Shown in pieces: positions 54,027-63,160 of a DNA stretch of 64,000 bases; position 1 is the stretch's first letter; each line of letters starts with the position of its first letter. This DNA is from Paenibacillus phyllosphaerae (GTDB lineage: Bacteria; Bacillota; Bacilli; Paenibacillales; Paenibacillaceae). The translations under genes and the position numbers were made by a program. The notes under the pieces are model-generated. The model saw nothing but the letters and a program-made list of their open reading frames with translations. It searched no databases and had not been told where the DNA came from. The DNA is taken from NCBI RefSeq assembly GCF_014192105.1, contig NZ_JACHXK010000002.1, positions 119,282-183,281 of the forward strand, in the 5' to 3' direction.

Positions 54027-54059
54027 TTCGATGATAGCGATAGCAGGGGAGTCGAAACC

Positions 54060-54584
54060 ATGTTTGAACGGCTGATGCCGCATATGCGCGTCAATACCAT
54101 ATACGATATTGATCTTCACGCCCTTAAGGAACAGGGCATAATAGGGATTATTACGGATCTGGACAATACGCTTGTCGGCGCGAAGGTGCCGCTGGCAACA
54201 CCGGAGCTTGTCAAATGGCTGGATGTTGTGCGCGATCTCGGCTTCAAGGTCGTCATCGTATCGAACAACAATCAGACACGGGTGGCCAAGTTTGCCGAGC
54301 CGCTGAATATCCCATCCATTCACGCTGCGCGCAAGCCGGCGAATAGGGCTTTCAAGGCGGCGCTGACCGTACTTGAGCTGCGTGCCGAACAGACGGCCGT
54401 TATTGGAGATCAGATGATGACCGATGTGCTTGGCGGCCGCAGAATGGGCCTGCATACGATTCTCGTGAATCCGATTACGCCGGCTGACGAAGGATTCGGG
54501 ACACGGATCAACCGGATCATGGAGCGCTTCGTACTGTCCCGTCTTCGCAAAAAAGGGCTATGGCCCGAGGAGGATCGCAAGTGA
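54060..54584 (+). CDS. yqeG: YqeG family HAD-IIIA-type phosphatase
   Basis: 174 aa HAD-superfamily phosphatase, related to phosphatidylglycerophosphatases of the YqeG/GEP4 family. Motif I TDLDNTLVG, motif II VIVSNNN, motif III KPANRAF and motif IV VIGDQMMTDVLGG are all present. ATG 54060 follows AGGGGAG by 8 bases. First gene of the conserved cluster running to rsfS; it overlaps yqeH by 4 bp. Confidence 0.93.
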   Translation: MFERLMPHMRVNTIYDIDLHALKEQGIIGIITDLDNTLVGAKVPLATPELVKWLDVVRDLGFKVVIVSNNNQTRVAKFAEPLNIPSIHAARKPANRAFKAALTVLELRAEQTAVIGDQMMTDVLGGRRMGLHTILVNPITPADEGFGTRINRIMERFVLSRLRKKGLWPEEDRK

Positions 54585-55702
54585 CGAATTCGCAACAAGA
54601 GAAAGTAAGATGTGCCGGCTGCGGCGTTAATCTGCAGACGAAGGATTCGGGCAAGCCCGGCTTTGTCCCGGCGGCAGCGCTAGAGAAAGAGATCATTATC
54701 TGCCAACGCTGCTTCCGGATCAAGAATTATAACGAGGCGGCTTCCGTCGCCATCGATCAGGACGACTTCCTAAGGCTGCTTGGCGGCATTGCCGCTACAG
54801 ACAGCCTTGTTGTGCATATTGTCGACCTGTTTGATTTCGAAGGGAGCATCATTCCGGGCCTGCAGCGCTTCGTGGGCAACAACCCGGTGCTGCTCGTCGT
54901 GAACAAAATCGACCTGCTGCCGAAGGGCGTCAGCACGAACCGGCTGCGCAACTGGGTGCAGAAACAGGCGAAGGCGCAGGGCATCCGCTTGATGGATGTC
55001 ATTCTGTGCAGCGCCAAACGCGGCACCGGCTTCGAGCATGTCATCGAAGCGCTGGCTCAGCATCGGGGCGACCGCGACGTCTATGTAGTCGGCGCGACGA
55101 ACGTGGGTAAATCCACGCTGATCAACCGCCTCATTCGCGACTACAGCGACCTGGAGCGCGAGCTGACGACTTCCCGTTATCCGGGAACGACGCTCGATGC
55201 GGTTCATATTCCGCTGGACGACGGCCATGACATTATCGACACGCCGGGGATCGTCTATTCGCACCGGATGACGGAGATCGTGCCGCGCGACGTGCTGGGA
55301 GCGATTCTGCCGGAGAAAGAAATCAAGCCGATCGTATACCAGCTTAATGCGGATCAGTCGATTTTCGTAGGTGCGCTCGCCCGTTTCGATTTCGTTGAAG
55401 GGGAACGCCAATCCTTTACGTTCTATGTATCGAATGGCCTGAAGCTGCACCGGACGAAGCTCGAGCGTGCCGATGAGCTGTACGCGGAGCATAAGGGCGT
55501 CATGCTTGCGCCGCCGAGCGCCGAGCAGTTGGCCGACATGCCGGCATGGACGCGCCACCGTCTGAACGTGAAGCGCGGACAAGAGATGGACGTATTCATC
55601 TCGGGACTGGGCTGGATCCATGTGAACAGTACGGTGGGTGCGCTGATCGATATTCATGCGCCGAAGGGCATCCGCGTCATGCTGCGGGATGCATTGATTT
55701 AA
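54581..55702 (+). CDS. yqeH: Ribosome biogenesis GTPase YqeH
   Basis: 373 aa circularly permuted GTPase for 30S subunit assembly. N-terminal zinc finger (CAGC...CQRC), then G4 NKID, G5 SAK, G1 GATNVGKST and G3 DTPG in permuted order, and a C-terminal RNA-binding region. GTG 54581 overlaps the yqeG stop (GTGA) and follows GGAGGA; ATG 54560 is poorly placed. Confidence 0.95.
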   Translation: MTNSQQEKVRCAGCGVNLQTKDSGKPGFVPAAALEKEIIICQRCFRIKNYNEAASVAIDQDDFLRLLGGIAATDSLVVHIVDLFDFEGSIIPGLQRFVGNNPVLLVVNKIDLLPKGVSTNRLRNWVQKQAKAQGIRLMDVILCSAKRGTGFEHVIEALAQHRGDRDVYVVGATNVGKSTLINRLIRDYSDLERELTTSRYPGTTLDAVHIPLDDGHDIIDTPGIVYSHRMTEIVPRDVLGAILPEKEIKPIVYQLNADQSIFVGALARFDFVEGERQSFTFYVSNGLKLHRTKLERADELYAEHKGVMLAPPSAEQLADMPAWTRHRLNVKRGQEMDVFISGLGWIHVNSTVGALIDIHAPKGIRVMLRDALI

Positions 55703-55774
55703 TTAGACGACACCACGGTACAAGTCACCAAGAGCAGCGATCGAACTCGAGGCATGGGAGCGTGGAGAGGTTTC

Positions 55775-56668
55775 ATGGGGAACGTAATCGCTCAGCAGAG
55801 CATGGGCAATAGCGTAGACAGCAACACTTTATTGTATAGCGTCATCGGGGATCCGATCCGCCACTCCAAGTCCCCGGTCATGATGAACCGGGCCTTCAAG
55901 GAGACGGGGATTAACGGGATTTACACCGCATTTCATATTCAGAGCGAGCAACTGGGCGCTTTCGCCGCGGGTATAAGGGCGATGGGGATCCGAGGCGTGA
56001 ACGTCACAATTCCGCATAAGCTGGATATTATGGCGCATCTGGATGAAATCGATGAGAGCGCGCGCGTCATTGGCGCCGTCAATACGATCGTGAATGAGGA
56101 TGGCAAGCTCATCGGCTATAACACCGACGGCTTGGGCTATGTCCGTTCGTTGAAAGAGGAAGCGGAACCCCATCTGGCTGGGCGTCGGATTCTGATCGTC
56201 GGAGCAGGCGGGGCAACCCGCGGCATTCTGTACGCCTTGGCCAAGGAAGGCGTCGGGCATGTAACCATCGCGAACCGCACCGTCGAACGCGCGCAAGAGC
56301 TTGCTGCGGTTTTCCAAGGACAAGCAGACGTCCGGGCGATTGGTACTGACGAATTGGCTCGCGCATGCGGGGAGGCCGACATCATCATCAATACGACCTC
56401 CGTAGGCATGTATCCGAACGTGGAAGCCACTCCGCTTAATGCCGATTGGCTGCCGAGCGGCGCGATTGCAAGCGATCTGATCTATAACCCGCTTAAGACA
56501 CGATTCCTGCAAGAGGCCGAAGATCGCGGCCTTAAGATCCATGGTGGACTTGGCATGTTTATTTATCAGGGCGCATATGCCTTTGAATATTGGACGGGTA
56601 CAGCCGCTCCGGTCCAGGCGATGAGGCAGACCGTCCTCGAAGCGCTCGGGCATGCAGCGGCGAAGTAA
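55775..56668 (+). CDS. aroE: Shikimate dehydrogenase (NADP+)
   Basis: 297 aa. Reduces 3-dehydroshikimate in aromatic amino-acid synthesis. Substrate-binding SKSPVMMN, catalytic Lys in NVTIPHK, NTDG and the NADP-binding loop GAGGATRG with NRTVER are present. ATG 55775 follows GGAGAGG; upstream ATG 55754 or downstream ATG 55802 are alternatives. Lies in its usual place between yqeH and yhbY. Confidence 0.95.
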   Translation: MGNVIAQQSMGNSVDSNTLLYSVIGDPIRHSKSPVMMNRAFKETGINGIYTAFHIQSEQLGAFAAGIRAMGIRGVNVTIPHKLDIMAHLDEIDESARVIGAVNTIVNEDGKLIGYNTDGLGYVRSLKEEAEPHLAGRRILIVGAGGATRGILYALAKEGVGHVTIANRTVERAQELAAVFQGQADVRAIGTDELARACGEADIIINTTSVGMYPNVEATPLNADWLPSGAIASDLIYNPLKTRFLQEAEDRGLKIHGGLGMFIYQGAYAFEYWTGTAAPVQAMRQTVLEALGHAAAK

Positions 56669-56703
56669 GTTTTTTGACCAAACGAGAGAAGGAATGGACA
56701 ACA

Positions 56704-56994
56704 ATGCTAACAGGCAAACAAAAACGTTTTTTGCGCTCGCAAGCGCATCATTTGAACCCGATTTTCCAAGTAGGTAAAGGCGGCACGAACGATAATCTCG
56801 TCCGTCACATCGAAGAAGCGATTGAAACGCGTGAACTGATCAAAGTTTCCGTCCTGAACAACTGCCTGGACGATCCGAAAGAAGTCGGCGAGTGGATCGC
56901 CGAGGAGTCCGGCGCAGAGCTTGTGCAGGTGATCGGCAAAACCATCGTGCTGTACAAGGAATCCAGAGAGCATAAGACCATCGAGTTGCCTTAA
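56704..56994 (+). CDS. yhbY: YhbY family ribosome assembly RNA-binding protein
   Basis: 96 aa CRS1-YhbY domain protein associated with pre-50S particles. Recognised from LTGKQKRFLRSQAHHL, FQVGKGG and the GSGQ-loop equivalent SGAELVQVIGKTIVLYK. ATG 56704 follows AAGGAA at about 11 bases. B. subtilis name yqeI. Confidence 0.94.
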   Translation: MLTGKQKRFLRSQAHHLNPIFQVGKGGTNDNLVRHIEEAIETRELIKVSVLNNCLDDPKEVGEWIAEESGAELVQVIGKTIVLYKESREHKTIELP

Positions 56995-57023
56995 GGCGTC
57001 GACTGAAGGAGGCGTAGGGCAGC

Positions 57024-57614
57024 GTGAGAATCGGATTAATGGGCGGTACGTTCGATCCCATCCATATGGGACATTTGCTTGCGGCGCAGGCTGCTCGCGA
57101 GGCGTATCCGCTTGATCAGGTGTGGTTCATTCCTTCAGGCGTTCCGCCGCTCAAAGGGCGCAATCCCGGAGCGGACAGCGTGGCCAGGTTGGAGATGACG
57201 ATGCTGGCTACGGAGGTCGAACCCGCTTTTCGCGTATTGCCGCTTGAAGTGGATCGCGGCGGGGTCAGCTATTCCTACGATACGGTAACCGAGCTGATGG
57301 AGCGGCATCCGCAAGCGGAATTCGCCTACATTATCGGTTCCGATCGCGTGAACGATCTGGTCAAGTGGCACCGCATCGAAGAGCTTGCGGCCAAGATCCG
57401 CTTTATCGGCTTAGCCCGGCCCGGTGACCCGATGACGCCATTGGAGGAGCTGCCCGCCTTCATCGCTTCGAGGCTGACGATTGCCCGCATGCCCCAGATT
57501 GAATTGTCTTCGACGGCGATTCGCCAGCGGGTCGCGCAAGGGCATTCCATCCGTTTTATGGTGCCGGAGAGCGTCTATTCTTATATCCAAAGGAACGGTT
57601 TATATGAATCGTGA
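57024..57614 (+). CDS. nadD: Nicotinate-nucleotide adenylyltransferase
   Basis: 196 aa. Makes nicotinate adenine dinucleotide in NAD synthesis. GGTFDPIHMGH contains the nucleotidyltransferase HxGH motif; ELSSTAIRQR is the C-terminal ISSTxIR motif. GTG 57024 follows AAGGAGG at 11 bases. The end overlaps yqeK by 11 bp. Confidence 0.96.
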   Translation: MRIGLMGGTFDPIHMGHLLAAQAAREAYPLDQVWFIPSGVPPLKGRNPGADSVARLEMTMLATEVEPAFRVLPLEVDRGGVSYSYDTVTELMERHPQAEFAYIIGSDRVNDLVKWHRIEELAAKIRFIGLARPGDPMTPLEELPAFIASRLTIARMPQIELSSTAIRQRVAQGHSIRFMVPESVYSYIQRNGLYES

Positions 57615-58179
57615 TATGATGATGGAGAAAGTACAGGCCGAGATGCCGCAGAAGCGCTGGACGCATACGCTTGGCGTAATGGAGACTGCCGTTATTCTAG
57701 CGAAGCGGTACGGCGCCGATCCGGTGAAGGCGGACCAGGCTGCGATCTTGCACGATGTGGCCAAATATTGGCCCACGTCGCGGATGGAACAGATCATTCG
57801 GGAGCAGCAGATGCCCGAGGAGCTGCTTCGATTTGACAAAGAATTGTGGCATGCGCCGGTCGGCGCCTTCGTTGCGGAGCGGGATTACGGCATTGCCGAT
57901 CCTGAGGTGCTGGATGCGATCCGCTTCCATACCTCGGGCAGAGAACAGATGACCCTGCTGGACAAAATCGTTTGTCTGGCTGACTATATGGAGCCGGGGC
58001 GAGATTTCCCTGGCGTGCATAAAATTCGTGAATTAGCCGAGCATAGTGTGGAGAAAGCACTAATCGCCGGATTCGATTCAACCATTTCTTTCTTGCTGGC
58101 ACAAGGCAAGCGGATTTTCCCGCTGACCGTGGCAGCGCGCAATGATTTAATTTTTCAATTACGGGAGGCTGAGCAATGA
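57604..58179 (+). CDS. yqeK: Bis(5'-nucleosyl)-tetraphosphatase (symmetrical) YqeK, HD superfamily
   Basis: 191 aa metal-dependent hydrolase of Ap4A. HD-domain residues: RWTHTLGVMETA, ILHDVAKYW (the HD pair), WHAPVGA and ADYMEPGRDF. ATG 57604 follows AAAGGAA and overlaps the end of nadD; its end overlaps rsfS by 4 bp, so all are coupled. Confidence 0.95.
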   Translation: MNRDMMMEKVQAEMPQKRWTHTLGVMETAVILAKRYGADPVKADQAAILHDVAKYWPTSRMEQIIREQQMPEELLRFDKELWHAPVGAFVAERDYGIADPEVLDAIRFHTSGREQMTLLDKIVCLADYMEPGRDFPGVHKIRELAEHSVEKALIAGFDSTISFLLAQGKRIFPLTVAARNDLIFQLREAEQ

Positions 58180-58523
58180 CGGTTAATGCGGACAAATTAT
58201 TGCAGCTTGTGGTGAATGCGGCTGAGGACAAAAAGGCACACCAGATCGTAGCGCTTAACTTACAAGGAATTTCGCTGGTTGCGGACTATTTTGTCATCTG
58301 CCATGGTAATTCAGACACGCAAGTGCAAGCCATTACGACCGAAATTCGCAAGGTGGCGCACGAGCACGGCGTGTCATTACGCGGGATCGAAGGGATGGAC
58401 GCGGGACGTTGGGTGCTTGTGGACATCGGCGATGTCGTGGTACACGTGTTCCACCGCGATGAACGCGAATATTACAACATTGAGCGGCTGTGGTCCGACG
58501 CGAAGGTCGTGGAGTTCGCATGA
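58176..58523 (+). CDS. rsfS: Ribosome silencing factor
   Basis: 115 aa RsfS/Iojap protein that binds uL14 and blocks subunit joining in stationary phase. Recognised from DYFVICHGNSDTQVQAI and GRWVLVDIGDVVVHVF. The ATG overlaps yqeK (ATGA), and the stop overlaps the next gene. B. subtilis yqeL. Confidence 0.96.
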   Translation: MTVNADKLLQLVVNAAEDKKAHQIVALNLQGISLVADYFVICHGNSDTQVQAITTEIRKVAHEHGVSLRGIEGMDAGRWVLVDIGDVVVHVFHRDEREYYNIERLWSDAKVVEFA

Positions 58524-59428
58524 CGTTGATTGCTGGTGAGGTTGTACGCTTAAGGGTGGCACGCGAAGTGTCGCCCTTCGGCTTTTTCTTGACCGACGGA
58601 ACAAGCGAAGTGCTGCTCCACTATACCGAGCTGACCGGCCATAAGCCGATGATCGGTTCGGAGATGGAAGTATTCCTGTTCTTCGATACGGAAGACCGGA
58701 TGGCGGCCACGATGAAGAGACCGCTCATCAGATTGGGCGAGATTAAGCGTCTCGTCGTAGCCGATACGCATCCGCGCATCGGCGCTTTCCTCGAGATGGG
58801 GCTTGGACGCCAGCTGCTGCTGCCGTTGTCGGAGCAGCCGGAACTGAGGACGCTGCGCCCGCAAGTGGGCGATGAGGTGTTCGTGAAGCTGACTCATGAC
58901 AAGATCGGCCGTCTGGTGGCCTATTCCGCCACGGAAGAAGATCTGATGGGGCTTGTGTTCCGAGCACCGGAGTCCTGGAAGAATAATTGGGTTGAGGGCT
59001 GGGTGACCAAGACGCTGAAGATCGGTTCGTTCGTCTTGATCGACGGCGGCGTCCTCGGCGAAGGCGCATTCGGCTTCATTCCGGCAGAGGAGCGCCCCGA
59101 ACCGCTGCGGATGGGCGAGCGCGTCAAGGCGCGCGTCACGTTCGTGCGCGAGGATGGCCGCGTGAACTTGTCCATGCATCAGCGCAAGGAAGTTGGACGC
59201 GTCGAGGATGCGGATAAGATCCTGTCCTTCCTTCAGTCCAGACCGGCTGGCTCGATGCCGTATTCGGACGAGACGCCTGCTGACGTCATCAAACAGAAGT
59301 TCGGCATTAGCAAATCCGCGTTCAAGCGCGCGATCGGCAAGCTGATGCGCGAAGGGATTGTGACGCAGGAAGGGAACTGGACGAAGCTCGCGCCGAAGGA
59401 TGAGGTATCGGCGGACAAGCAGCCGTAA
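58520..59428 (+). CDS. CvfB-like S1 RNA-binding protein
   Basis: 302 aa with several S1-like OB folds (for example GWVTKTLKIGSFVLIDGG...GFIPAEE and VKARVTFVREDGRVNLS) and a C-terminal winged helix (DVIKQKFGISKSAFKRAIGKLMREGIV). This is the CvfB/YitL layout, proteins that influence virulence regulators and RNA in other Firmicutes. ATG 58520 overlaps the rsfS stop. In B. subtilis this gene is not part of the yqe cluster, so it is an insertion relative to that order. A terminator follows. Confidence 0.9.
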   Translation: MTLIAGEVVRLRVAREVSPFGFFLTDGTSEVLLHYTELTGHKPMIGSEMEVFLFFDTEDRMAATMKRPLIRLGEIKRLVVADTHPRIGAFLEMGLGRQLLLPLSEQPELRTLRPQVGDEVFVKLTHDKIGRLVAYSATEEDLMGLVFRAPESWKNNWVEGWVTKTLKIGSFVLIDGGVLGEGAFGFIPAEERPEPLRMGERVKARVTFVREDGRVNLSMHQRKEVGRVEDADKILSFLQSRPAGSMPYSDETPADVIKQKFGISKSAFKRAIGKLMREGIVTQEGNWTKLAPKDEVSADKQP

Positions 59429-59457
59429 TCGTGAACGCCTGGCACGGAAGTATTGGC

Positions 59458-59487
59458 AGAGTCGCCCTGGCGGGCGGCTCTTTTTTT
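59458..59487 (+). terminator. Terminator after the CvfB-like gene
   Basis: Stem AGAGTCGCCC / GGGCGGCTCT with a G-T pair, TGGC loop and a run of seven T. Confidence 0.9.
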
Positions 59488-59515
59488 AGAATAGAAGAAT
59501 TGGAGAGAGATCAAG

Positions 59516-60289
59516 ATGGAAGCATACCAGCAATTTGCCACCGTGTATGACCGGTTGATGGAAGATATGCCTTATCCGCAATGGCTTCAGTTCGCGCAAG
59601 ATTGCTGGGAGCGTCTAGGCATGCCGAAGACGATCGCCGATCTAGGTGCCGGAACGGGAAGCATCGCCATTCCGCTCGCGCAGAAGGGGCATGAGGTGTA
59701 CGCGATCGACCTTGCGGCGGATATGCTGACCATCGGGCGGGCCAAGTGGGAGTCCCAACCGCAGCGTGCGCTGCGTGCAGAGGGCGGCTCTCTTCACTGG
59801 CTCGAGCAGGACATGCGGGAATGGGAACTGCCGAAGCAAGTGGACGCCGTAATTAGCTTCTGCGACTGCCTCAACTACTTAACCGAGCCGGAGGATGTCG
59901 TAGAGACGTTCCAAGCGACGTGGGAGGGGCTTGCCCCGGGCGGAACGTTCCTGTTCGATGTCCATGCCAAGCGCCAGCTGGAGCGTTATGCGGCTGAGCA
60001 GCCTTTCGTATTCGATGAGCAGGATGTCGCCTATATATGGGTAAGCGATTATGATGAAGAGAGAGAAGAGATCGAGCATCACCTGACGATCTTCGCGCGG
60101 GAAGGCCAACATGGCGGTGCCAAATATACCCGTTTCGAGGAAGTGCATGTGCAGCGCGCGTATGATCCGCGATGGCTCGAAGCCCAGCTTCGCAAAGCCG
60201 GATTCTCCCATATCGAGCTGTATGCGGACTTTACGTTCGATGCGCCGAACCCGCAGAGCGAACGCCTCTTCTTCGTCTGCGTCAAATAA
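59516..60289 (+). CDS. Class I SAM-dependent methyltransferase (YqeM position)
   Basis: 257 aa methyltransferase with a Rossmann fold. Motif I is ADLGAGTGSIAIPLAQ, acidic residue in YAIDLAADML, and GGTFLFDVH near the end of the core. The closing SERLFFVCVK is typical of YqeM-like proteins. Acceptor unknown. ATG 59516 follows GGAGAGA. It has the chromosomal place of B. subtilis yqeM, between rsfS and comER, but behind an added CvfB-like gene. Confidence 0.88.
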   Translation: MEAYQQFATVYDRLMEDMPYPQWLQFAQDCWERLGMPKTIADLGAGTGSIAIPLAQKGHEVYAIDLAADMLTIGRAKWESQPQRALRAEGGSLHWLEQDMREWELPKQVDAVISFCDCLNYLTEPEDVVETFQATWEGLAPGGTFLFDVHAKRQLERYAAEQPFVFDEQDVAYIWVSDYDEEREEIEHHLTIFAREGQHGGAKYTRFEEVHVQRAYDPRWLEAQLRKAGFSHIELYADFTFDAPNPQSERLFFVCVK

Positions 60290-60298
60290 CGACTTCGC

Positions 60299-60328
60299 TT
60301 GACAGGCGGCGCGCCGCTTCATTATAAT
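60299..60328 (+). promoter_or_regulatory. Sigma-A promoter of leuS
   Basis: Perfect TTGACA (60299-60304), 18-base spacer, perfect TATAAT (60323-60328). Transcription would start about 60335, at the head of the T-box leader. Confidence 0.85.
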
Positions 60329-60344
60329 CGAACTAACCATTTTT

Positions 60345-60627
60345 ATGTAATGGCGTCGATAAGGAACAGTAGTTTCACGCGTGTTGGTGCAGAGAGACGG
60401 CGGTAGGTGCAAGCCGTTCCAGCATAGGAAGCGAACTCGCCTTGGAGCCGTATGCAGCGTATGTATGCCGTTCGTGCAGCACGCGCCCACGCATGCCGTA
60501 ACACCTGCGTTAAAGGTGTCGAGTGAGCGTCAAGCCAGTAGGTGGGTGGGCGCTAACTAGGGTGGTACCACGGGAAGTTAATCCTCTCGTCCCTAGCGTT
60601 TATTACGCTTGGGCGGGAGGTTTTTTT
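60345..60627 (+). promoter_or_regulatory. T-box leader controlling leuS
   Basis: About 280-nt leader with the conserved T-box AACTAGGGTGGTACCACGG at 60555-60573. The TGGT within it can pair with the ACCA end of an uncharged tRNA. A Stem I region (about 60350-60470) contains GAACTC, whose CTC is a plausible leucine specifier codon. The competing terminator is CCTCTCGTCCCTAGCG / CGCTTGGGCGGGAGG with seven T (60583-60627). Uncharged tRNA-Leu would favour the antiterminator and switch leuS on. Confidence 0.9.
60583..60627 (+). terminator. Terminator arm of the leuS T-box
   Basis: Stem CCTCTCGTCCCTAGCG / CGCTTGGGCGGGAGG, loop TTTATTA, then seven T. Confidence 0.9.
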
Positions 60628-60649
60628 ATGTCGATCAGGAGGGATATCA

Positions 60650-63091
60650 ATGGCACAAGAGCGCCAGGAGCAACAAGGCTATAATCCCCAGTCGATCGAG
60701 CCGAGATGGCAGAAGTACTGGGACGAGAACAAGACTTTCGCAACGACCGAGGATGCAGGCAAGCCGAAATTTTACGCGCTTGACATGTTCCCTTATCCAT
60801 CCGGCGCAGGGCTGCATGTCGGCCATCCGGAAGGTTACACGGCTACGGATATCGTATCCCGCTACAAGCGGATGCGCGGCTACAATGTCCTCCATCCGAT
60901 GGGTTGGGACGCATTCGGATTGCCGGCCGAGCAGCACGCGCTCGATACAGGCGAACATCCGCGCGATATTACGGTTAAGAACATCAACAACTTCCGCCGT
61001 CAGATCAAGTCGCTCGGCTTCTCGTACGACTGGGACCGCGAGTTCAGCACGACGGATCCGGATTACTATAAGTGGACGCAGTGGATCTTCATCCAGCTCT
61101 ACAAGAAAGGCCTTGCGTATGTAGCGGAAGTGCCGGTGAACTGGTGTCCGGCCCTTGGAACGGTACTGGCGAACGAAGAAGTCATCAACGGCCTCAGCGA
61201 ACGCGGCAACCACCCGGTAATTCGCAAGCCGATGCGCCAATGGGTACTGAAGATCACCGAGTATGCGGATCGCCTGCTCGACGATCTGGAAGAGCTCGAC
61301 TGGTCTGAGAGCATCAAGGATATGCAGCGCAACTGGATCGGCAAATCGAAGGGCGCAGAAGTAACTTTCGCAATCGATGGTCACGAAGATTCGCTCGTCG
61401 TGTTCACGACGCGTCCGGATACGCTGTTCGGCGCAACGTACTGCGTGCTTGCTCCCGAGCATGAGCTGGTCGCAAGCATTACGACCGATGCCCAACAAGA
61501 AGCGGTCAAATCCTACCAAGAGAAAGCTTCGCATAAGAGCGATCTGGAGCGCACCGACCTGGCTAAGGAGAAGACGGGCGTATTCACAGGCGCTTACGCG
61601 ATCAATCCGGTCAGCGGCGCTCAGGTACCGATCTGGATTGCCGACTATGTGCTCGCCGGTTACGGCACAGGCGCGATCATGGCTGTTCCGGGCCACGACG
61701 AGCGCGACTGGGAGTTCGCGAAGCAGTTCGATCTGCCGATCGTGGAGGTCGTATCGGGCGGCGACGTTACGAAGGAAGCTTATTCCGGCGACGGTCCGCA
61801 CGTGAACTCCGATTTCCTGAATGGCCTAAGCAACGAAGCGGCGATCGCAGCAATGATCGAGAAGCTCGAAGCAACTGGCAAGGGTAAAGGCAAAGTAACC
61901 TACCGCCTGCGCGACTGGCTGTTCAGCCGCCAGCGCTACTGGGGTGAGCCGATCCCGATTCTGCATCTCGAAGACGGCACGATGAAGCCGGTTCCGGAAG
62001 ATCAGCTGCCGCTGGTGCTGCCGGACGTAGACGCCATCAAGCCATCCGGTACAGGCGAATCCCCGCTCGCGAACGTAACGGAGTGGGTGGAGACCGTGGA
62101 TCCGGAGACGGGCATGAAAGCTCGCCGCGAGACGAACACGATGCCGCAATGGGCGGGCAGCTGCTGGTACTACCTGCGCTTCATCGATCCGCATAACGAT
62201 AAGGAAATTTGTTCGCCGGAGAAGCAGAAGGAATGGCTGCCTGTCGACCTGTACATCGGCGGCGCGGAGCATGCGGTCCTTCACTTGCTGTATGCGCGCT
62301 TCTGGCATAAAGTGCTGTACGATCTTGGCGTCGTGCACACGAAGGAACCGTTCCACAAGCTGGTGAACCAAGGCATGATTCTCGGTACGAACAACGAGAA
62401 AATGTCCAAATCCCGCGGCAATGTTATCAACCCGGACGACATCGTGAATGAATTCGGCGCCGATACGCTTCGGATGTACGAAATGTTCATGGGTCCGCTG
62501 GAAGCGACGAAGCCATGGAACACGAACGGCGTAGAAGGCATGCACCGCTTCCTCTCCCGCGTATGGCGTCTGTTCATTAACGAAGACGGCGCTGTCAGCG
62601 CGAAGATCGGAGCAGGCGAAACGACGGATGCCTTCAAACGCGTCTGGCACCGGACGGTGAAGAAAGTAACCGACGACTATGATCACTTGCGTTTCAACAC
62701 GGCAATCAGCCAGTTGATGATTTTCGTCAACGAAGCCTATAAGACCGATTCGCTGCCGCGCGAAGCGGTGGAGAACTTCGTTCAACTGCTGTCGCCGCTT
62801 GCGCCGCATATCGCGGAAGAGCTGTGGTCGAAGCTTGGTTATGAAGGGTCGATCTCCTATGTGGCATGGCCGTCGTATGATGAAGCTTGGACAATCGATC
62901 AGGAGGTCGAAATTGTCGTTCAAGTGAACGGCAAAATTATCGACCGGATTTCGATCGCGGCAGAGACGGACGAGGAAGACATGAAGAAGCTGGCGAAGGA
63001 ATCGGGGAAAGTGGCCGAGGCAATCGCAGGCAAGACGATCCGCAAGGAGATTGCCGTTAAAGGCAAGCTCGTCAATATCGTCGCCAATTAA
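60650..63091 (+). CDS. leuS: Leucine-tRNA ligase
   Basis: 813 aa class I aminoacyl-tRNA synthetase. HIGH-type motif is HVGH in [14 protein letters not shown]; the CP1 editing domain has [18 protein letters not shown] is present as [10 protein letters not shown] at about 583. Length is typical of bacterial LeuS. ATG 60650 follows CAGGAGGG. Controlled by the T-box upstream. Confidence 0.98.
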   Translation: MAQERQEQQGYNPQSIEPRWQKYWDENKTFATTEDAGKPKFYALDMFPYPSGAGLHVGHPEGYTATDIVSRYKRMRGYNVLHPMGWDAFGLPAEQHALDTGEHPRDITVKNINNFRRQIKSLGFSYDWDREFSTTDPDYYKWTQWIFIQLYKKGLAYVAEVPVNWCPALGTVLANEEVINGLSERGNHPVIRKPMRQWVLKITEYADRLLDDLEELDWSESIKDMQRNWIGKSKGAEVTFAIDGHEDSLVVFTTRPDTLFGATYCVLAPEHELVASITTDAQQEAVKSYQEKASHKSDLERTDLAKEKTGVFTGAYAINPVSGAQVPIWIADYVLAGYGTGAIMAVPGHDERDWEFAKQFDLPIVEVVSGGDVTKEAYSGDGPHVNSDFLNGLSNEAAIAAMIEKLEATGKGKGKVTYRLRDWLFSRQRYWGEPIPILHLEDGTMKPVPEDQLPLVLPDVDAIKPSGTGESPLANVTEWVETVDPETGMKARRETNTMPQWAGSCWYYLRFIDPHNDKEICSPEKQKEWLPVDLYIGGAEHAVLHLLYARFWHKVLYDLGVVHTKEPFHKLVNQGMILGTNNEKMSKSRGNVINPDDIVNEFGADTLRMYEMFMGPLEATKPWNTNGVEGMHRFLSRVWRLFINEDGAVSAKIGAGETTDAFKRVWHRTVKKVTDDYDHLRFNTAISQLMIFVNEAYKTDSLPREAVENFVQLLSPLAPHIAEELWSKLGYEGSISYVAWPSYDEAWTIDQEVEIVVQVNGKIIDRISIAAETDEEDMKKLAKESGKVAEAIAGKTIRKEIAVKGKLVNIVAN

Positions 63092-63105
63092 TAAACATCC
63101 GTACG

Positions 63106-63160
63106 AAGAGGTGGATGGCAGCTTAACGCAAAGCATGCGTTAGGTGCCATTCACCTCTTT
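63106..63160. terminator. Terminator hairpin shared by leuS and the end of comER
   Basis: Stem AAGAGGTG-GATGGCA / TGCCATTCACCTCTT with one mismatch, plus an inner AACGCA/TGCGTT stem. Its right arm is the last codons of comER (stop at 63140-63142). Confidence 0.8.

Noticed and set aside
53642..54100. 152-aa minus-strand open frame upstream of yqeG
   Set aside because: No recognisable domain, overlaps the yqeG promoter and start, and spans several perfect hairpins; better explained as noncoding structured DNA.
61826..63136. Long minus-strand frames opposite leuS (also 60647-61801)
   Set aside because: Antisense shadows of leuS; no motif, no ribosome binding site.
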